A stretch of 31,094 nucleotides of DNA from JAYZDF01 sp036337945 (GCA_036337945.1 JAYZDF010000060.1:1-31094), one strand, 5' to 3'. Counted from the stretch's first letter, positions 16,788 to 25,602 are shown. Translations and numbers: made by a program. The notes: a model not told the origin generated them from the sequence alone.

Positions 16788-18878
16788 CTACAATTTCTTG
16801 AACACCGCGACCGTGCGGTCGAGAGACAATGCACTATTCGACGACGAGTGTTCGTCGACCGACGATTCAAGGGCGCTGAGAAGTTCTTCAGCACTCGAAC
16901 GAATATTTGATGTGAGACACGCTTGTGCTCGCTCCCAGCCAAAAGGTTCACCAGCTCTATTCTTTGCTTCGATAACCCCTCGCGATAAAACGACCAGAGT
17001 ATCACCGCTTGCAGGCATAATCGACTGCGCTATTCCTTCTGCAACCGCTTCTGTACCCAAACCCGCTTCTCGTCCTGTCATAGCGAAAAGTTCATCTCGA
17101 CTGCTCATATAGAAAAAACCAGGAGGATATCCAATGTTGCAATATTCCAGTCGACCGCTGTCAGTGTCCAGTTGCAGATAGAGACACGAAAACCTTGATG
17201 AACCCAACTTGGATGAAAGGAGATGATTCGCCCAGTTCATTCCTGCCGAAACGTTCGCAGATTGCGCCAAGCACGAGTCAAGAATAGAAACCGCCTGTAC
17301 CGTAAAAAGTCCAACGGGCTCGCTTTGGTCACTCACCTCATAAAAGCCGACACCCGATGCACCCGCCGGTCTAAGAATAGACGAAATAACATCCCCCGTT
17401 GAGAGAGGAAACTTCTTAGAGCTAACCTTAACGCTCCAGCCTTCTAAGTTCAGTTCAGAACTGGACAGCTGCTCACGAAATGTCGCAGCGCGACTAATTA
17501 ATAGCTCCTGAGATGAGGCAGTAGGTTCAATCTTTATCTGCTCGTGAGTCTCAGCATCCCCGAGAGATTGTTCAACAGTTTCCTCAACTCGAGTTTGCTC
17601 AATCGTTAAGACTTCACCCTCGTCAGTATGGCCAATCAGCGTTTCATCCGTTTCTTCTATTTCGTCCTCATCGTCCTCATACTCTTCTTCAACCTGAATA
17701 GCAGGCGCTGAGATCGCTACAGAGGCCACTCTCATCGGGCGAGGCGCAGCAACCATTTCGCTAAGCGCACTTTGCAGTTCAGGCGAGGAGAGCGACCTGA
17801 CGAACGTCTGATCACCGTCCATCGGTTCTGGAGAAGAAACAGCACGAGGACTAATCACCCCTTCAGAGAGCATATCACTGCTGCTTACTGCACGACGCAT
17901 TGTTGCAATTTCAGCATCACTCACGGCAGGTTCGTTCGCTCCACGAATAACGTGGTTTACCAAAGCAGAAAGTCGAGATTGACCAGAGTCAACATCAGGC
18001 CAACTCGTTTTCCAAAGAGTTATGAGTTGTTCTAACTGCTCAAGCATCTCGCCTGCAGACTGCCACCTTGCTTCACGGTCTGACTCGAGAGCCTTTAAAA
18101 TAATCGTATCGAGTTGGGGAGGAACGTTGGGATTCAACTGAGACGGCTTTGGAAAACTTTTTGATTCGATCACTGAAAGGTAATCTGCAACTGAGTGGTC
18201 TTCTGTTGGTTTAGAATTACAAAACAACTCAAAACCAACGACACCCAGTGCAAAAATGTCTGCTCGGCAATCAATCTCTTGGTATGTCATCACCTCTGGC
18301 GCCATGTAACCGAAAGAGCCCTTCATAATTCCGGGCATGGTTTCGGTCATACGTCCTTTTGCGCGGACCAAACCAAAATCTGTTAGTTTTACATCTCCTT
18401 GCGAAGAAATGAGCAAATTAGATGGCGTAACATCACGATGAACAAGGTTATAACTTTCACCTGCCTCGTTTTTCGCATGATGGGCATACGCAAGAGCACT
18501 ACAGAGAGACTTCAGAATATGCAGAGCGACTGCAAGGTCGAGCTTTTGCGATTGTCTCTTATGAATACCCAGTAAGTTGTCGAGTGTTCCACCGTGGACA
18601 TACTCAAGAACCAAGTAGTAATGGCCGTCTCTTTCATCAAAATCGTGAAAGCCTACGATGTTCTGATGGCTTAGGTTGCGAACAACATTGGCTTCATCCG
18701 TAAGCATCTCTACGAAAGCCGTATCCGTTGCCAGTTCTGGACGTAGCAGCTTAATGACGAAGAGTTGGGAAGACGACTCCGCATTGCGGTCACAAGCAAG
18801 AAAGATCTCGCCCATGCCCCCCCGAGCAATTTTTTTGATCAGCAGATAATTGCCTATCGTGCGACCTGATGAAGTCAC
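16788..18878 (-). CDS. Ser/Thr protein kinase fused to a divergent SpoIIE-like phosphatase domain
   Basis: About 696 residues from GTG 18878. A TTG at 18953, directly after the upstream gene's TGA, would add 25 non-conserved residues; neither start has a clear Shine-Dalgarno. The N-terminal kinase domain (8-290) has GGMGEIF, Lys43 (VIKLL), HRD (147-149), DFG (167-169) and APE (193-195), so it looks active. A disordered linker includes a strongly acidic run (EEEYEDDEDEIEETDE). The C-terminal 210 residues resemble PP2C/SpoIIE phosphatases (GDTLVVLSRGVIEA, AGEPFGWER), but metal-ligand positions differ: the usual TDG is SRG and the usual GDVSGHG region reads YEVSDQSE. No membrane segment is seen. 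It is the last gene of a likely three-gene minus-strand unit. Confidence 0.88.
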   Translation of the reverse strand: MTSSGRTIGNYLLIKKIARGGMGEIFLACDRNAESSSQLFVIKLLRPELATDTAFVEMLTDEANVVRNLSHQNIVGFHDFDERDGHYYLVLEYVHGGTLDNLLGIHKRQSQKLDLAVALHILKSLCSALAYAHHAKNEAGESYNLVHRDVTPSNLLISSQGDVKLTDFGLVRAKGRMTETMPGIMKGSFGYMAPEVMTYQEIDCRADIFALGVVGFELFCNSKPTEDHSVADYLSVIESKSFPKPSQLNPNVPPQLDTIILKALESDREARWQSAGEMLEQLEQLITLWKTSWPDVDSGQSRLSALVNHVIRGANEPAVSDAEIATMRRAVSSSDMLSEGVISPRAVSSPEPMDGDQTFVRSLSSPELQSALSEMVAAPRPMRVASVAISAPAIQVEEEYEDDEDEIEETDETLIGHTDEGEVLTIEQTRVEETVEQSLGDAETHEQIKIEPTASSQELLISRAATFREQLSSSELNLEGWSVKVSSKKFPLSTGDVISSILRPAGASGVGFYEVSDQSEPVGLFTVQAVSILDSCLAQSANVSAGMNWANHLLSSKLGSSRFSCLYLQLDTDSGRLEYCNIGYPPGFFYMSSRDELFAMTGREAGLGTEAVAEGIAQSIMPASGDTLVVLSRGVIEAKNRAGEPFGWERAQACLTSNIRSSAEELLSALESSVDEHSSSNSALSLDRTVAVFKKL

Positions 18879-18953
18879 ATATAGTGAATAACAGCAGCCC
18901 AAGGTAGCGTCAACGGGCAGAGAGAGCGACGCGTCACGGAGTGGCCGCCTCAA

Positions 18954-19952
18954 TCACTTTTCATAGACATCAATGAGTTCTTCCACCAACGAATCCAGCC
19001 AATCAGACACTTGTGGAACCTCAATCGAACGAAAGATTAACGGCAAGGTGGTCGCGGCAATTGTCTCAGTCCGACCGAGTAATTGAACAGTCAACTCAGG
19101 TGCTAGCTCTTTCAGTGGACGCTTCCCGTAGTTCTCGAAAAAGTGCAGAATCTCCTGTTCCATCGCCTGAGAAAGGTTGGTGTTTTGAGGAAGCCCTTCA
19201 AAATGATGCTTAATCGCATCTTCGAGTACTTCAAGCCTGGCTTTGTCGACACCCGCAGTATGAAAAGAAAGCTTTTGTTCAATCCCGTACCGAAATAGGT
19301 TGGCTCTCATATTTCTAGAGGTAGGAGAATCAAGCTGGCCCGTCGTAAATTCACACGCTCGTGCAATAAGTGATTGACTCCTTGTACTCAGAAAGGCGCG
19401 AATCTCGGGCTCGATAATTTTTTCTAATTGACCTGCAATTTTCTCAGTCAAATTTCCCGCTAAACCTAGAGCCTTAAACCTCCCTGAAGGTAAGCTTCGT
19501 AAGACAAGTCGGGGAATAATCGTAGAAAATTCGCGGAGTGCTGAGTAGATACTGTCAACAAGTACTTCACTGACTGCGTCTTGACGGAAGAACTCTTCTA
19601 TCCATTCTTGTTGAATGATACCTGGTGATTCAACAACATCGACTAAATCCTGCACCGCTGCGGGTGTCGTCCAATCTGCAAACGTTGTGTTTTCAATCTT
19701 TAGTCTCTCGATGAGATAATGAAAAAGTGGCGATGCCAACTCTTGTTGAATCGCGTTCATGACGTCTCGCGTCAGTGACTCCGAAACGATTCGCTGCAAG
19801 TCGTCCTTGGAGATAAGTTCGCTTACTGGCAAGTCGACAAAGCTCTCAATGCTCGCATGCAGCAAACTTTTCCATTCCGATGCAAACCGCTCATTCGACA
19901 AACGTTGCTTTAGCCACGCTTTGGCTGCGTCGCGATTATGATTCGATGGCAT
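18954..19952 (-). CDS. Conserved-looking helical protein of unknown function
   Basis: A 332-residue soluble, mostly helical protein, not recognised. It starts at ATG with AAGGA six bases upstream, which fixes the start. The N-terminus RDAAKAWLKQRLSNERF and repeated patterns of the type ESFVDLPVSELIS and SLVEELIDVYEK suggest several helical bundles; there are few Cys and no signal peptide or membrane segment. It sits 44 bases after the repeat-rich 923-residue gene and directly before the kinase-phosphatase gene (its TGA abuts a TTG), so co-transcription is likely. A role as adaptor or substrate in that kinase unit is inference from position only. Confidence 0.8.
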   Translation of the reverse strand: MPSNHNRDAAKAWLKQRLSNERFASEWKSLLHASIESFVDLPVSELISKDDLQRIVSESLTRDVMNAIQQELASPLFHYLIERLKIENTTFADWTTPAAVQDLVDVVESPGIIQQEWIEEFFRQDAVSEVLVDSIYSALREFSTIIPRLVLRSLPSGRFKALGLAGNLTEKIAGQLEKIIEPEIRAFLSTRSQSLIARACEFTTGQLDSPTSRNMRANLFRYGIEQKLSFHTAGVDKARLEVLEDAIKHHFEGLPQNTNLSQAMEQEILHFFENYGKRPLKELAPELTVQLLGRTETIAATTLPLIFRSIEVPQVSDWLDSLVEELIDVYEK

Positions 19953-19996
19953 CGGTCATCCTTTATTCTATCTAGGGTGGAGCATTCGCAGACTAT

Positions 19997-22768
19997 TTAG
20001 GTGTCGTTCAGAAAATCAAACAGAGCACCATCAATCTTTTCTTCTGAGTCCGCGACATTAGACTCCATTTCTACAGGCTCTTCCAGTAAATCGTCCATAT
20101 CAAGTTCTGGTTGCTTGTCTTCATCTTTCGGATTGGAATTAGAGTCCGCTTCGCCTAGCCACGGCATTGCGATGACGTTCTGCCCTTCAAGTGAGTACTC
20201 ACCCGTGGGTAAATTATCTGGCGGAGAAGACTCTTGAGCTGAGTCATCATCGGCGATGGCAGTAAGAGCAGATATCGGTAATTCGGCAGGTTCACTTTCA
20301 GAAGCTGGTTCGGATGCCAGATTGAATTGAATGTCAGGTACGGCCATAGCTGACGCGGATACATCATATGTGCCAGCTTCCGTGGAAACGGCCTGAGGTG
20401 CTTGCTTTTGAGGTATGGCGGTATCCACATTCTCCATGGGCAAGTCATCAAATAAACCAGGCTCGTTTTCGGAAGGGTTATTTGGAACGCTGATTGAAGT
20501 CGGCACTGTCACCTCTGCGCCTGGAACAATGCCGCCCATCATTGCTCCCCAGTCCTTCGTACTCGTGGAAATAAACGTTGAGTCGTTACCTTCTTCCTCT
20601 GTATCGTCTGCAGCTTGTTCAGATTTATGTTCTGAATCAGCGCCCGGTTCAGCTCCGAGTGGCGCTCCGAGTTCTAGAGAAGCGAGGTTTAGTTGAGGCA
20701 CCACTTCGCCCGGTCCAAAGACACTGTCTGAGAGCTCCTGCGCAACACTTTGTGGTTCCTGAAAAGGCATGGGAGCGCCTGGGACGGAAGAAGTTGGAAC
20801 ATCCATCGGTCCGGAGTGCAAAGCGGCTGGCTCAGGAGGCACTTCTGCAGAACCAATCGGAGGAATACTTGAACTCATCAGCGCATGTTCTGGTGCTGGA
20901 GTATTCGAAGCAATCTCGGGGGAAGGCAGTTGATTCTCTTGCCCCGCTATCGGCGCACCTCCGTAAGCAGCTGGAGCAGCTCCATACACATCGTTGGTGG
21001 GCGGATATTGCGCCGGGCCACCGGTTGGAGCACCACTGTAGGCATCATTTCCTGGAGGATATTGGCCAGGTAGACCGTCGGGGGATGTACCGTAAGGATC
21101 CGGAACGGCACCATAGGGTTCGTTCATCATCGATGGATATTGGCCCGTTGCACCACCAGGCCCGCCACCATAGGGATCATTTCCTGGAGGATATTGACCA
21201 GGAGCACCGCCATAAGGGTCCGGCGCGGCACCATATGGATCACTCATCGGAGGATATTGGCCTGTTGCACCACCTGGGCCGCCGCCATAGGGGTCGTTCA
21301 TCGGAGGATATTGACCGGGCGCGCCACCGTAAGGATCAGGCGGGGCACCATAGGGGTCGTTCATCGGAGGATATTGACCCGTCGCACCACCAGGCCCGCG
21401 ACCGTAAGGGTCGTTCACTGGAGGATATTGACCTGTCGCGCCCCCGGGCGCACCACCATAAGAATCTGTTGGAGGGTACTGGCCAGTCAGAGCATCCTGA
21501 GAATGACCATAAGGGTCATTCATTGCAGGATATTGACCAGTCGGACCTCCATAAGGACCACTCATCGAAGGGTACTGGCCGGTTGGAGCACCTGGAGCAA
21601 CGCCACGATAAGGATCATTTATCGAAGGATATTGACCAGTCGCACCACCGGGAGTAGCAGCGTATGGATCGGATACAGGCTGTCTATCCGCAAAAGGAGG
21701 TTGTGATGTCGGTGGCCCTCGCCTGATGTTCCTGACATCAGAATTCGCCACCGGATACCCCTGGTTTTGAGGAGGACGACTAAGGTTGTTCGCAACCGGA
21801 GGCGACGAATTTACCTGTCCGGCTTGTACACCTCGCCCGAGGTCGGGATGCTGACCGCTCATTTGAGAAGGATGATTTTGTATAGGCTGGCTCGATCCTG
21901 ATGCAACCGGGTCGAAGCCGTAACCGGGGTTCGGTTGCGCCTCCGGAGGACGCGAGGAACCTTGATGAGCAACAGGTATCTGTTGAATTCCCGAAGGTGG
22001 AGAGATAGGTGCGGAGGCCGCGCCCGCATCTACCGGCTCCATACCTGGCAAGGGTGGCAAATCAGCGAAATCACCTGGATTGCTCTCCTCTCGAGCACCC
22101 CAATTGAGCGGGGGAAGTGAGTCATCGTCTTTCATTCTTTCACTTTCAGCGGTCGATCCACCGTTCTCCAGAGCAAATGAATCGGCATTGTCTCCCTCGC
22201 TTGTGTCGACTGCAACGCCAACTACCTCCTCGGAGCCTTCCGTCTCCTCAAGAGTGTAGTCCACTCCGGGATTCTCATCCAGCGGAGCAACATCCATTTG
22301 TAACTGAGCTCCAGGAATTATTTCTCGATTTTTGAAACTAGAAACAAGAAAGGCCGCATCTCCACCAGATGAATCGATTTGCTCTATCCAGCGAACCGCA
22401 CTTGATGGAACAAACAGGGAGCTGTTGTTATCGTCCGGATCGTCGACCTTCATCCAAAATCCTAAACCATCAATTTTCTCGAGTTTTCGTCCATAGAGGA
22501 TTTCCTCGTCCCGAAAACAGACGCGAATCGCAGTGCCTGTCTTTCCTTCGATGAATGCACGTAGCTTTTTTCGTTCGCTATTCCCCTGCAGAGAGGCCAC
22601 GCAAAAAATAGCTTTTAGCGATTCGATGGGAATATTGATAGCGTCTGAAGCAGACTGTGGAACCATGCGATAGACTCTCTCGCCCACATCGAGCCCAAGA
22701 CCCCGTCCGCGCTCAATTCGTCCGCTCTTGAAGCGACAAACAACTTTTTCCTCCTCGGACTCCAACAC
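19997..22768 (-). CDS. Repeat-rich disordered protein with two N-terminal beta-barrel-like modules
   Basis: A 923-residue protein from GTG 22768 (AAGGA about 13 bases upstream). The first 125 residues hold two similar small modules with the pattern V-x-C-R-F-K-x-G-R then LKAIFCV, and IRVCFRDEEILYGRKL then FVPSSAVRWIEQI. They resemble the short 'DUF6982'-type beta domains common in deltaproteobacterial proteins (moderate confidence). Residues about 130-370 are acidic and disordered. The next 240 form an array rich in Tyr, Pro, Gly, Gln, Asn and Asp, with 12 copies of (T/P)(G/A)QYP. The rest is acidic and disordered, ending in hydrophobic-acidic short motifs (LDMDDLLEEPV, GALFDFLND). There is no signal peptide, so it is cytoplasmic. 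It is probably the first gene of the unit with the helical protein and the kinase. Confidence 0.85.
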   Translation of the reverse strand: MLESEEEKVVCRFKSGRIERGRGLGLDVGERVYRMVPQSASDAINIPIESLKAIFCVASLQGNSERKKLRAFIEGKTGTAIRVCFRDEEILYGRKLEKIDGLGFWMKVDDPDDNNSSLFVPSSAVRWIEQIDSSGGDAAFLVSSFKNREIIPGAQLQMDVAPLDENPGVDYTLEETEGSEEVVGVAVDTSEGDNADSFALENGGSTAESERMKDDDSLPPLNWGAREESNPGDFADLPPLPGMEPVDAGAASAPISPPSGIQQIPVAHQGSSRPPEAQPNPGYGFDPVASGSSQPIQNHPSQMSGQHPDLGRGVQAGQVNSSPPVANNLSRPPQNQGYPVANSDVRNIRRGPPTSQPPFADRQPVSDPYAATPGGATGQYPSINDPYRGVAPGAPTGQYPSMSGPYGGPTGQYPAMNDPYGHSQDALTGQYPPTDSYGGAPGGATGQYPPVNDPYGRGPGGATGQYPPMNDPYGAPPDPYGGAPGQYPPMNDPYGGGPGGATGQYPPMSDPYGAAPDPYGGAPGQYPPGNDPYGGGPGGATGQYPSMMNEPYGAVPDPYGTSPDGLPGQYPPGNDAYSGAPTGGPAQYPPTNDVYGAAPAAYGGAPIAGQENQLPSPEIASNTPAPEHALMSSSIPPIGSAEVPPEPAALHSGPMDVPTSSVPGAPMPFQEPQSVAQELSDSVFGPGEVVPQLNLASLELGAPLGAEPGADSEHKSEQAADDTEEEGNDSTFISTSTKDWGAMMGGIVPGAEVTVPTSISVPNNPSENEPGLFDDLPMENVDTAIPQKQAPQAVSTEAGTYDVSASAMAVPDIQFNLASEPASESEPAELPISALTAIADDDSAQESSPPDNLPTGEYSLEGQNVIAMPWLGEADSNSNPKDEDKQPELDMDDLLEEPVEMESNVADSEEKIDGALFDFLNDT
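20950..21670 (-). repeat. Tandem repeats encoding GQYPP-NDPYGG units
   Basis: About 12 copies of a unit encoding (T/P)GQYP(P/S)xNDPYG, mostly 18-20 codons each. In the middle, three copies of a longer 39-codon unit (GGPGGATGQYPP..., DPYGGAPGQYPP...) are visible. On the plus strand the recurring motif is GGAGGATATTG. Third-position changes between units show this is not a sequencing artefact. The repeats also create long open frames on the opposite strand, which are shadows. Confidence 0.85.
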
Positions 22769-22789
22769 TCGCTAAACTTGTTCCTTTCC

Positions 22790-22814
22790 GTGGGAAAAGA
22801 CCCTCTTTTCCCAC
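22790..22814 (-). promoter_or_regulatory. Perfect 11-bp stem hairpin upstream of the repeat-protein gene
   Basis: GTGGGAAAAGA - CCC - TCTTTTCCCAC is a perfect inverted repeat with a three-base loop. Read on the minus strand it lies just before the GGAAAGGAA ribosome-binding region and 21 bases from the GTG start of the 923-residue gene. It could be a 5' leader hairpin controlling translation or stability, or a DNA operator in this divergent region. In the plus direction it is not downstream of any plus-strand gene, so it is not a terminator for one. Confidence 0.55.
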
Positions 22815-22982
22815 CCGATCCTAAGTCTGAACAGGACCTTCCGCAAGTTACTAAATTTCCTCGTTTTCGGTTCAGCTAAGAATGTTTTCAGGATCTAGCC
22901 CGAGAGGGCTTATGCTTGCGTCCGAAATCGACTATGGTGCGCATAAATCATGAAGGCCAACGGATTACTTGTAGGGTGAAGT

Positions 22983-24041
22983 GTGACTAAAGACGAAATA
23001 AGTTTATTTGAAATCGTCGAAGATTTTGGGATCAAGGCACTATCGGTTCGCCCGATTCGTGGTGGCTTAATCAACGAAACTTACGCGGTACGGACATCGA
23101 GTAGTGGTACGTGGATCCTTCAAGCGGTCAATCCTATATTTCCGCCTGAGGTCCAAGACGATATCCACAAAGTAACGGAGCACCTTCGCTCAAAGGGGCT
23201 CAAAGCGCCGAAGCTAAGACCCACCACGAACAAAGCATTGTGGTTGAGTGCTGGTGGTAAAGTTTGGAGGATGATGACCTTTATCGAAGGTGTGTCGGTG
23301 AACCGAGCTACGAGTAAAAACCATGCCAAAGAGGCAGGACGCATTCTAGGTGAGTTTCATTTTGCTCTTCGTGATTTCGAGCACGCCTTTAGCCATCAAA
23401 GGCCAAATATTCATAATACCGCTCATCACCTCGCAACGCTCTCAGAGAGCCTAGAAGATTCGGAATTTGCAAATCACGAGAACCGCGCAGCGGTTGTAGA
23501 ACTTTCAACCCAAATTCATGACCTCCTCAAGACCGTGAACCCACTTCCTAAGCAAGAGCCTCAAATTGTTCACGGCGATCCAAAGATCAGCAATATCCGA
23601 TTCAATCGAGATATCGGGAAAGCTGTCTGCCTCGTTGACCTCGATACCGTCGGGCCTATGGGATGCCTTGAAGAATTAGGTGACGCATTCAGATCCTGGT
23701 GTAATCCAGCGCCCTCGGGAGAAGACGAACAGTCTCCCGAGTTCTCTCTTGAAATGTTTGAAGCGGCCGTTACCGGATACTCAACTTCCGGAGGCGGTGA
23801 TTTATCTCCAAAAATCTCTGCCGCAATCCCTGATGCAACACTAACTATATCCTTAGAGTTAGCGGCCAGATTTGCAAACGACGCCCTTCACGAATCCTAC
23901 TTTGGGTGGAATAATGCTCAGTTTGCTTCACGCGGCGAACACAACCTAATTCGATGCCGAGGCCAACTCAATCTGGCTCGATCGCTTAGCGAAAAAATAG
24001 AAGATGCACGAAATATAGTGGCTACTGCGTTCACCCAATAA
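22983..24041 (+). CDS. APH-family small-molecule kinase, NahK-like
   Basis: A 352-residue kinase of the aminoglycoside phosphotransferase/choline kinase fold. The catalytic loop is HGDPKISN (His197, Asp199, Asn204) and the metal-binding Asp is in VDLDTVGP (219-221). The N-terminal WILQAVNPIFPPEVQDDI resembles the LQxIN..VF segment of N-acetylhexosamine 1-kinases (NahK), so a sugar or amino-sugar substrate is more likely than an antibiotic (moderate confidence). The GTG start is supported by AGGGTGA at 22973-22979. It is first of three plus-strand genes (19 and 11 bases between them). It is divergent from the repeat-protein gene. Confidence 0.85.
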   Translation: MTKDEISLFEIVEDFGIKALSVRPIRGGLINETYAVRTSSSGTWILQAVNPIFPPEVQDDIHKVTEHLRSKGLKAPKLRPTTNKALWLSAGGKVWRMMTFIEGVSVNRATSKNHAKEAGRILGEFHFALRDFEHAFSHQRPNIHNTAHHLATLSESLEDSEFANHENRAAVVELSTQIHDLLKTVNPLPKQEPQIVHGDPKISNIRFNRDIGKAVCLVDLDTVGPMGCLEELGDAFRSWCNPAPSGEDEQSPEFSLEMFEAAVTGYSTSGGGDLSPKISAAIPDATLTISLELAARFANDALHESYFGWNNAQFASRGEHNLIRCRGQLNLARSLSEKIEDARNIVATAFTQ

Positions 24042-24060
24042 TGAGTACTAAATCAAAGCA

Positions 24061-24396
24061 ATGACAATTTTTGATAAGATCATCAACAAAGAGATTCCAG
24101 CGAACATAGTATACGAAGACGATATAGCCATTGCGTTTCACGATATCGCTCCGCAAGCGCCGACTCATATTCTTGTCATACCGAAAAAACGAATCGACCA
24201 AATTGAAAATATGAAAGAGGAAGATAGACTGGTTATCGGACATCTTTTTCATGTTGCAACTATCGTTGCGAAAAAGGTTGGCCTGGAAAATGGATATCGG
24301 CTCATTATTAATAATGGAGTTGAAGGCGGGCAAACAGTGTTTCATCTGCACATCCATCTTCTGGGTGGTAGAACTATGTCATGGCCTCCGGGCTGA
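24061..24396 (+). CDS. HIT family nucleotide-binding hydrolase (HinT-like)
   Basis: A 111-residue histidine-triad protein. The triad HLHIHLLGG (His95, His97, His99) is intact, preceded by the family's NNGVEGGQTVFH. The N-terminal IFDKIINKEIPANIVYEDD and HILVIPKKRI match the HinT branch, which hydrolyses AMP or GMP phosphoramidates and acyl-adenylates. Length is typical. It starts at ATG 19 bases after the APH-family kinase gene with no strong Shine-Dalgarno, so it may rely on translational coupling. It probably has a housekeeping role; the neighbours do not define a pathway. Confidence 0.95.
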   Translation: MTIFDKIINKEIPANIVYEDDIAIAFHDIAPQAPTHILVIPKKRIDQIENMKEEDRLVIGHLFHVATIVAKKVGLENGYRLIINNGVEGGQTVFHLHIHLLGGRTMSWPPG

Positions 24397-24407
24397 AATA
24401 GAAACCG

Positions 24408-25454
24408 ATGAAAATTGCGCTCCTTACAACTACGCTTACCGTCCTATCGTTCGTATTGTTGTTTTTCTGGATGGCAGGCGGTATCCAACTTCCAAAGCGA
24501 ATCCCACTAGAGCCGAAGACGTTCGAGTCTCTCAATGACCATGGAACAAGTTCAAGCAGTACCTCGATCAGTGTTCTCAGCTGGAATATTGCATGGGCAT
24601 ACGGACAAGGAAGCGAGGGTTCTGGTCCAAGCAAATCTCGTCAGGATCTGCAGAAAAACCTTGTTGAAATTGCTGACCACATCAAACATATGAACGCGGA
24701 TGTCGTCCTACTTCAAGAAATCGATTTTGACAGCGATCGGACTTATAACCTCGATCAGGCAGAATTCATTGCGAAGAATGCAGGCTATAAATATTACATA
24801 CGCGGGATCAGTTGGTCTGCCAATTACCTTCCCTTTCCCTATTGGCCTCCGAGTGAACACTGGGGTCAGATGCTGTCTGGTGGCGCAATTCTCAGTAAAC
24901 TGCCCGTTCGAAGCGCTGACGTCGCGCTTCTCCCTAAACCGAGTGCACAATCATTTTTTTACCGGCAATTCTATCTTTTTCGCTATTTGATGCGTTGTGA
25001 ACTTTCTTGGCAGGGGAAAAAGCTCAGCATCCTAAATACCCATCTTGAAGCGTTCGATCAGGAAAATAGAGAGATACAAATGAAACTCGTGTCTCAGGCG
25101 ATCAACGAGGATCCAACATCAATCCACATATTTGGTGGAGACTTCAATAGTGTACCGCGCGAAGCACAGCTAAGACATGGTTACCCAGACGAACCAGAAA
25201 CAGACCATCGAAATGACAAGACGCTCGAGATACTTCTCAGCACTACACAACTCGCGGAGGCCGCCGCTGCAGTTACAAAGCTTTCTATCGAAGACAGATT
25301 CACGTTTCCAGCATCAGCCCCGAACCGTCAGCTTGACCATTTGTTTATTAGTCCACAGCTAGAGGTGCTCAATTTTCAGGTCTCAATAAAATCTACACTC
25401 GCCAGCGACCATTTACCCATCTTCGGTCGTTTCAAACTTCGAGAAAATCACTAA
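24408..25454 (+). CDS. Membrane-anchored endonuclease/exonuclease/phosphatase (EEP) family hydrolase
   Basis: A 348-residue protein with an N-terminal signal anchor (about residues 3-24). A complete EEP fold follows: SWNIAW (Asn60), LLQEID (Glu104), NTHLEAF (His212), GGDFNSVP (Asp245, Asn247), QLDHLF (Asp310) and SDHLPI (Asp334, His335). All metal and catalytic positions are present, so it is probably an active Mg2+-dependent phosphodiesterase acting on nucleic acid, lipid headgroups or sugar phosphates outside the cytoplasm. The substrate cannot be told from sequence alone. It begins 11 bases after the HIT gene and is the last gene of this cluster. Confidence 0.9.
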   Translation: MKIALLTTTLTVLSFVLLFFWMAGGIQLPKRIPLEPKTFESLNDHGTSSSSTSISVLSWNIAWAYGQGSEGSGPSKSRQDLQKNLVEIADHIKHMNADVVLLQEIDFDSDRTYNLDQAEFIAKNAGYKYYIRGISWSANYLPFPYWPPSEHWGQMLSGGAILSKLPVRSADVALLPKPSAQSFFYRQFYLFRYLMRCELSWQGKKLSILNTHLEAFDQENREIQMKLVSQAINEDPTSIHIFGGDFNSVPREAQLRHGYPDEPETDHRNDKTLEILLSTTQLAEAAAAVTKLSIEDRFTFPASAPNRQLDHLFISPQLEVLNFQVSIKSTLASDHLPIFGRFKLRENH

Positions 25455-25543
25455 TTATTGTCGGGAGATCCCTTCAGTAAACCACGGGTAATATCAGTTT
25501 TCTGAGAAGCAAAAGACAAAAATGCCGACTTATTGAAATCTGT

Positions 25544-25568
25544 GAGGAAAACCCAGCCGATTTTCCTC
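25544..25568. promoter_or_regulatory. 8-bp inverted repeat upstream of the DUF4215 lipoprotein gene
   Basis: GAGGAAAA and TTTTCCTC form a perfect 8-bp stem around a 9-base loop, about 35 bases before the start of the DUF4215 gene and 90 bases after the EEP gene stop. There is no U-tract after it, so it is a poor intrinsic terminator. It could be an operator or leader hairpin. The rest of this 148-base gap has no clear promoter. Confidence 0.35.
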
Positions 25569-25602
25569 GAATTGTACATCTGGCATGTTTCAAGCATAAA
25601 AT

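Noticed and set aside
20578..21706. Long plus-strand open frames opposite the repeat-protein gene
   Set aside because: They are antisense to the in-frame repeat array; a periodic repeat keeps several frames open. Their translations are His/Arg- or Thr/Arg-rich low-complexity sequence with no start signals.
22897..22910. AGCCC-GAGA-GGGCT hairpin before the NahK-like gene
   Set aside because: The stem is only 5 bp; such short stems are common by chance and there is no other signal at the site.
25572..25600. TTGTAC-N17-CATAAA as a promoter for the DUF4215 gene
   Set aside because: The -35 match is poor and the -10 box is 2 bases from the start codon, which would need a leaderless or internal start.
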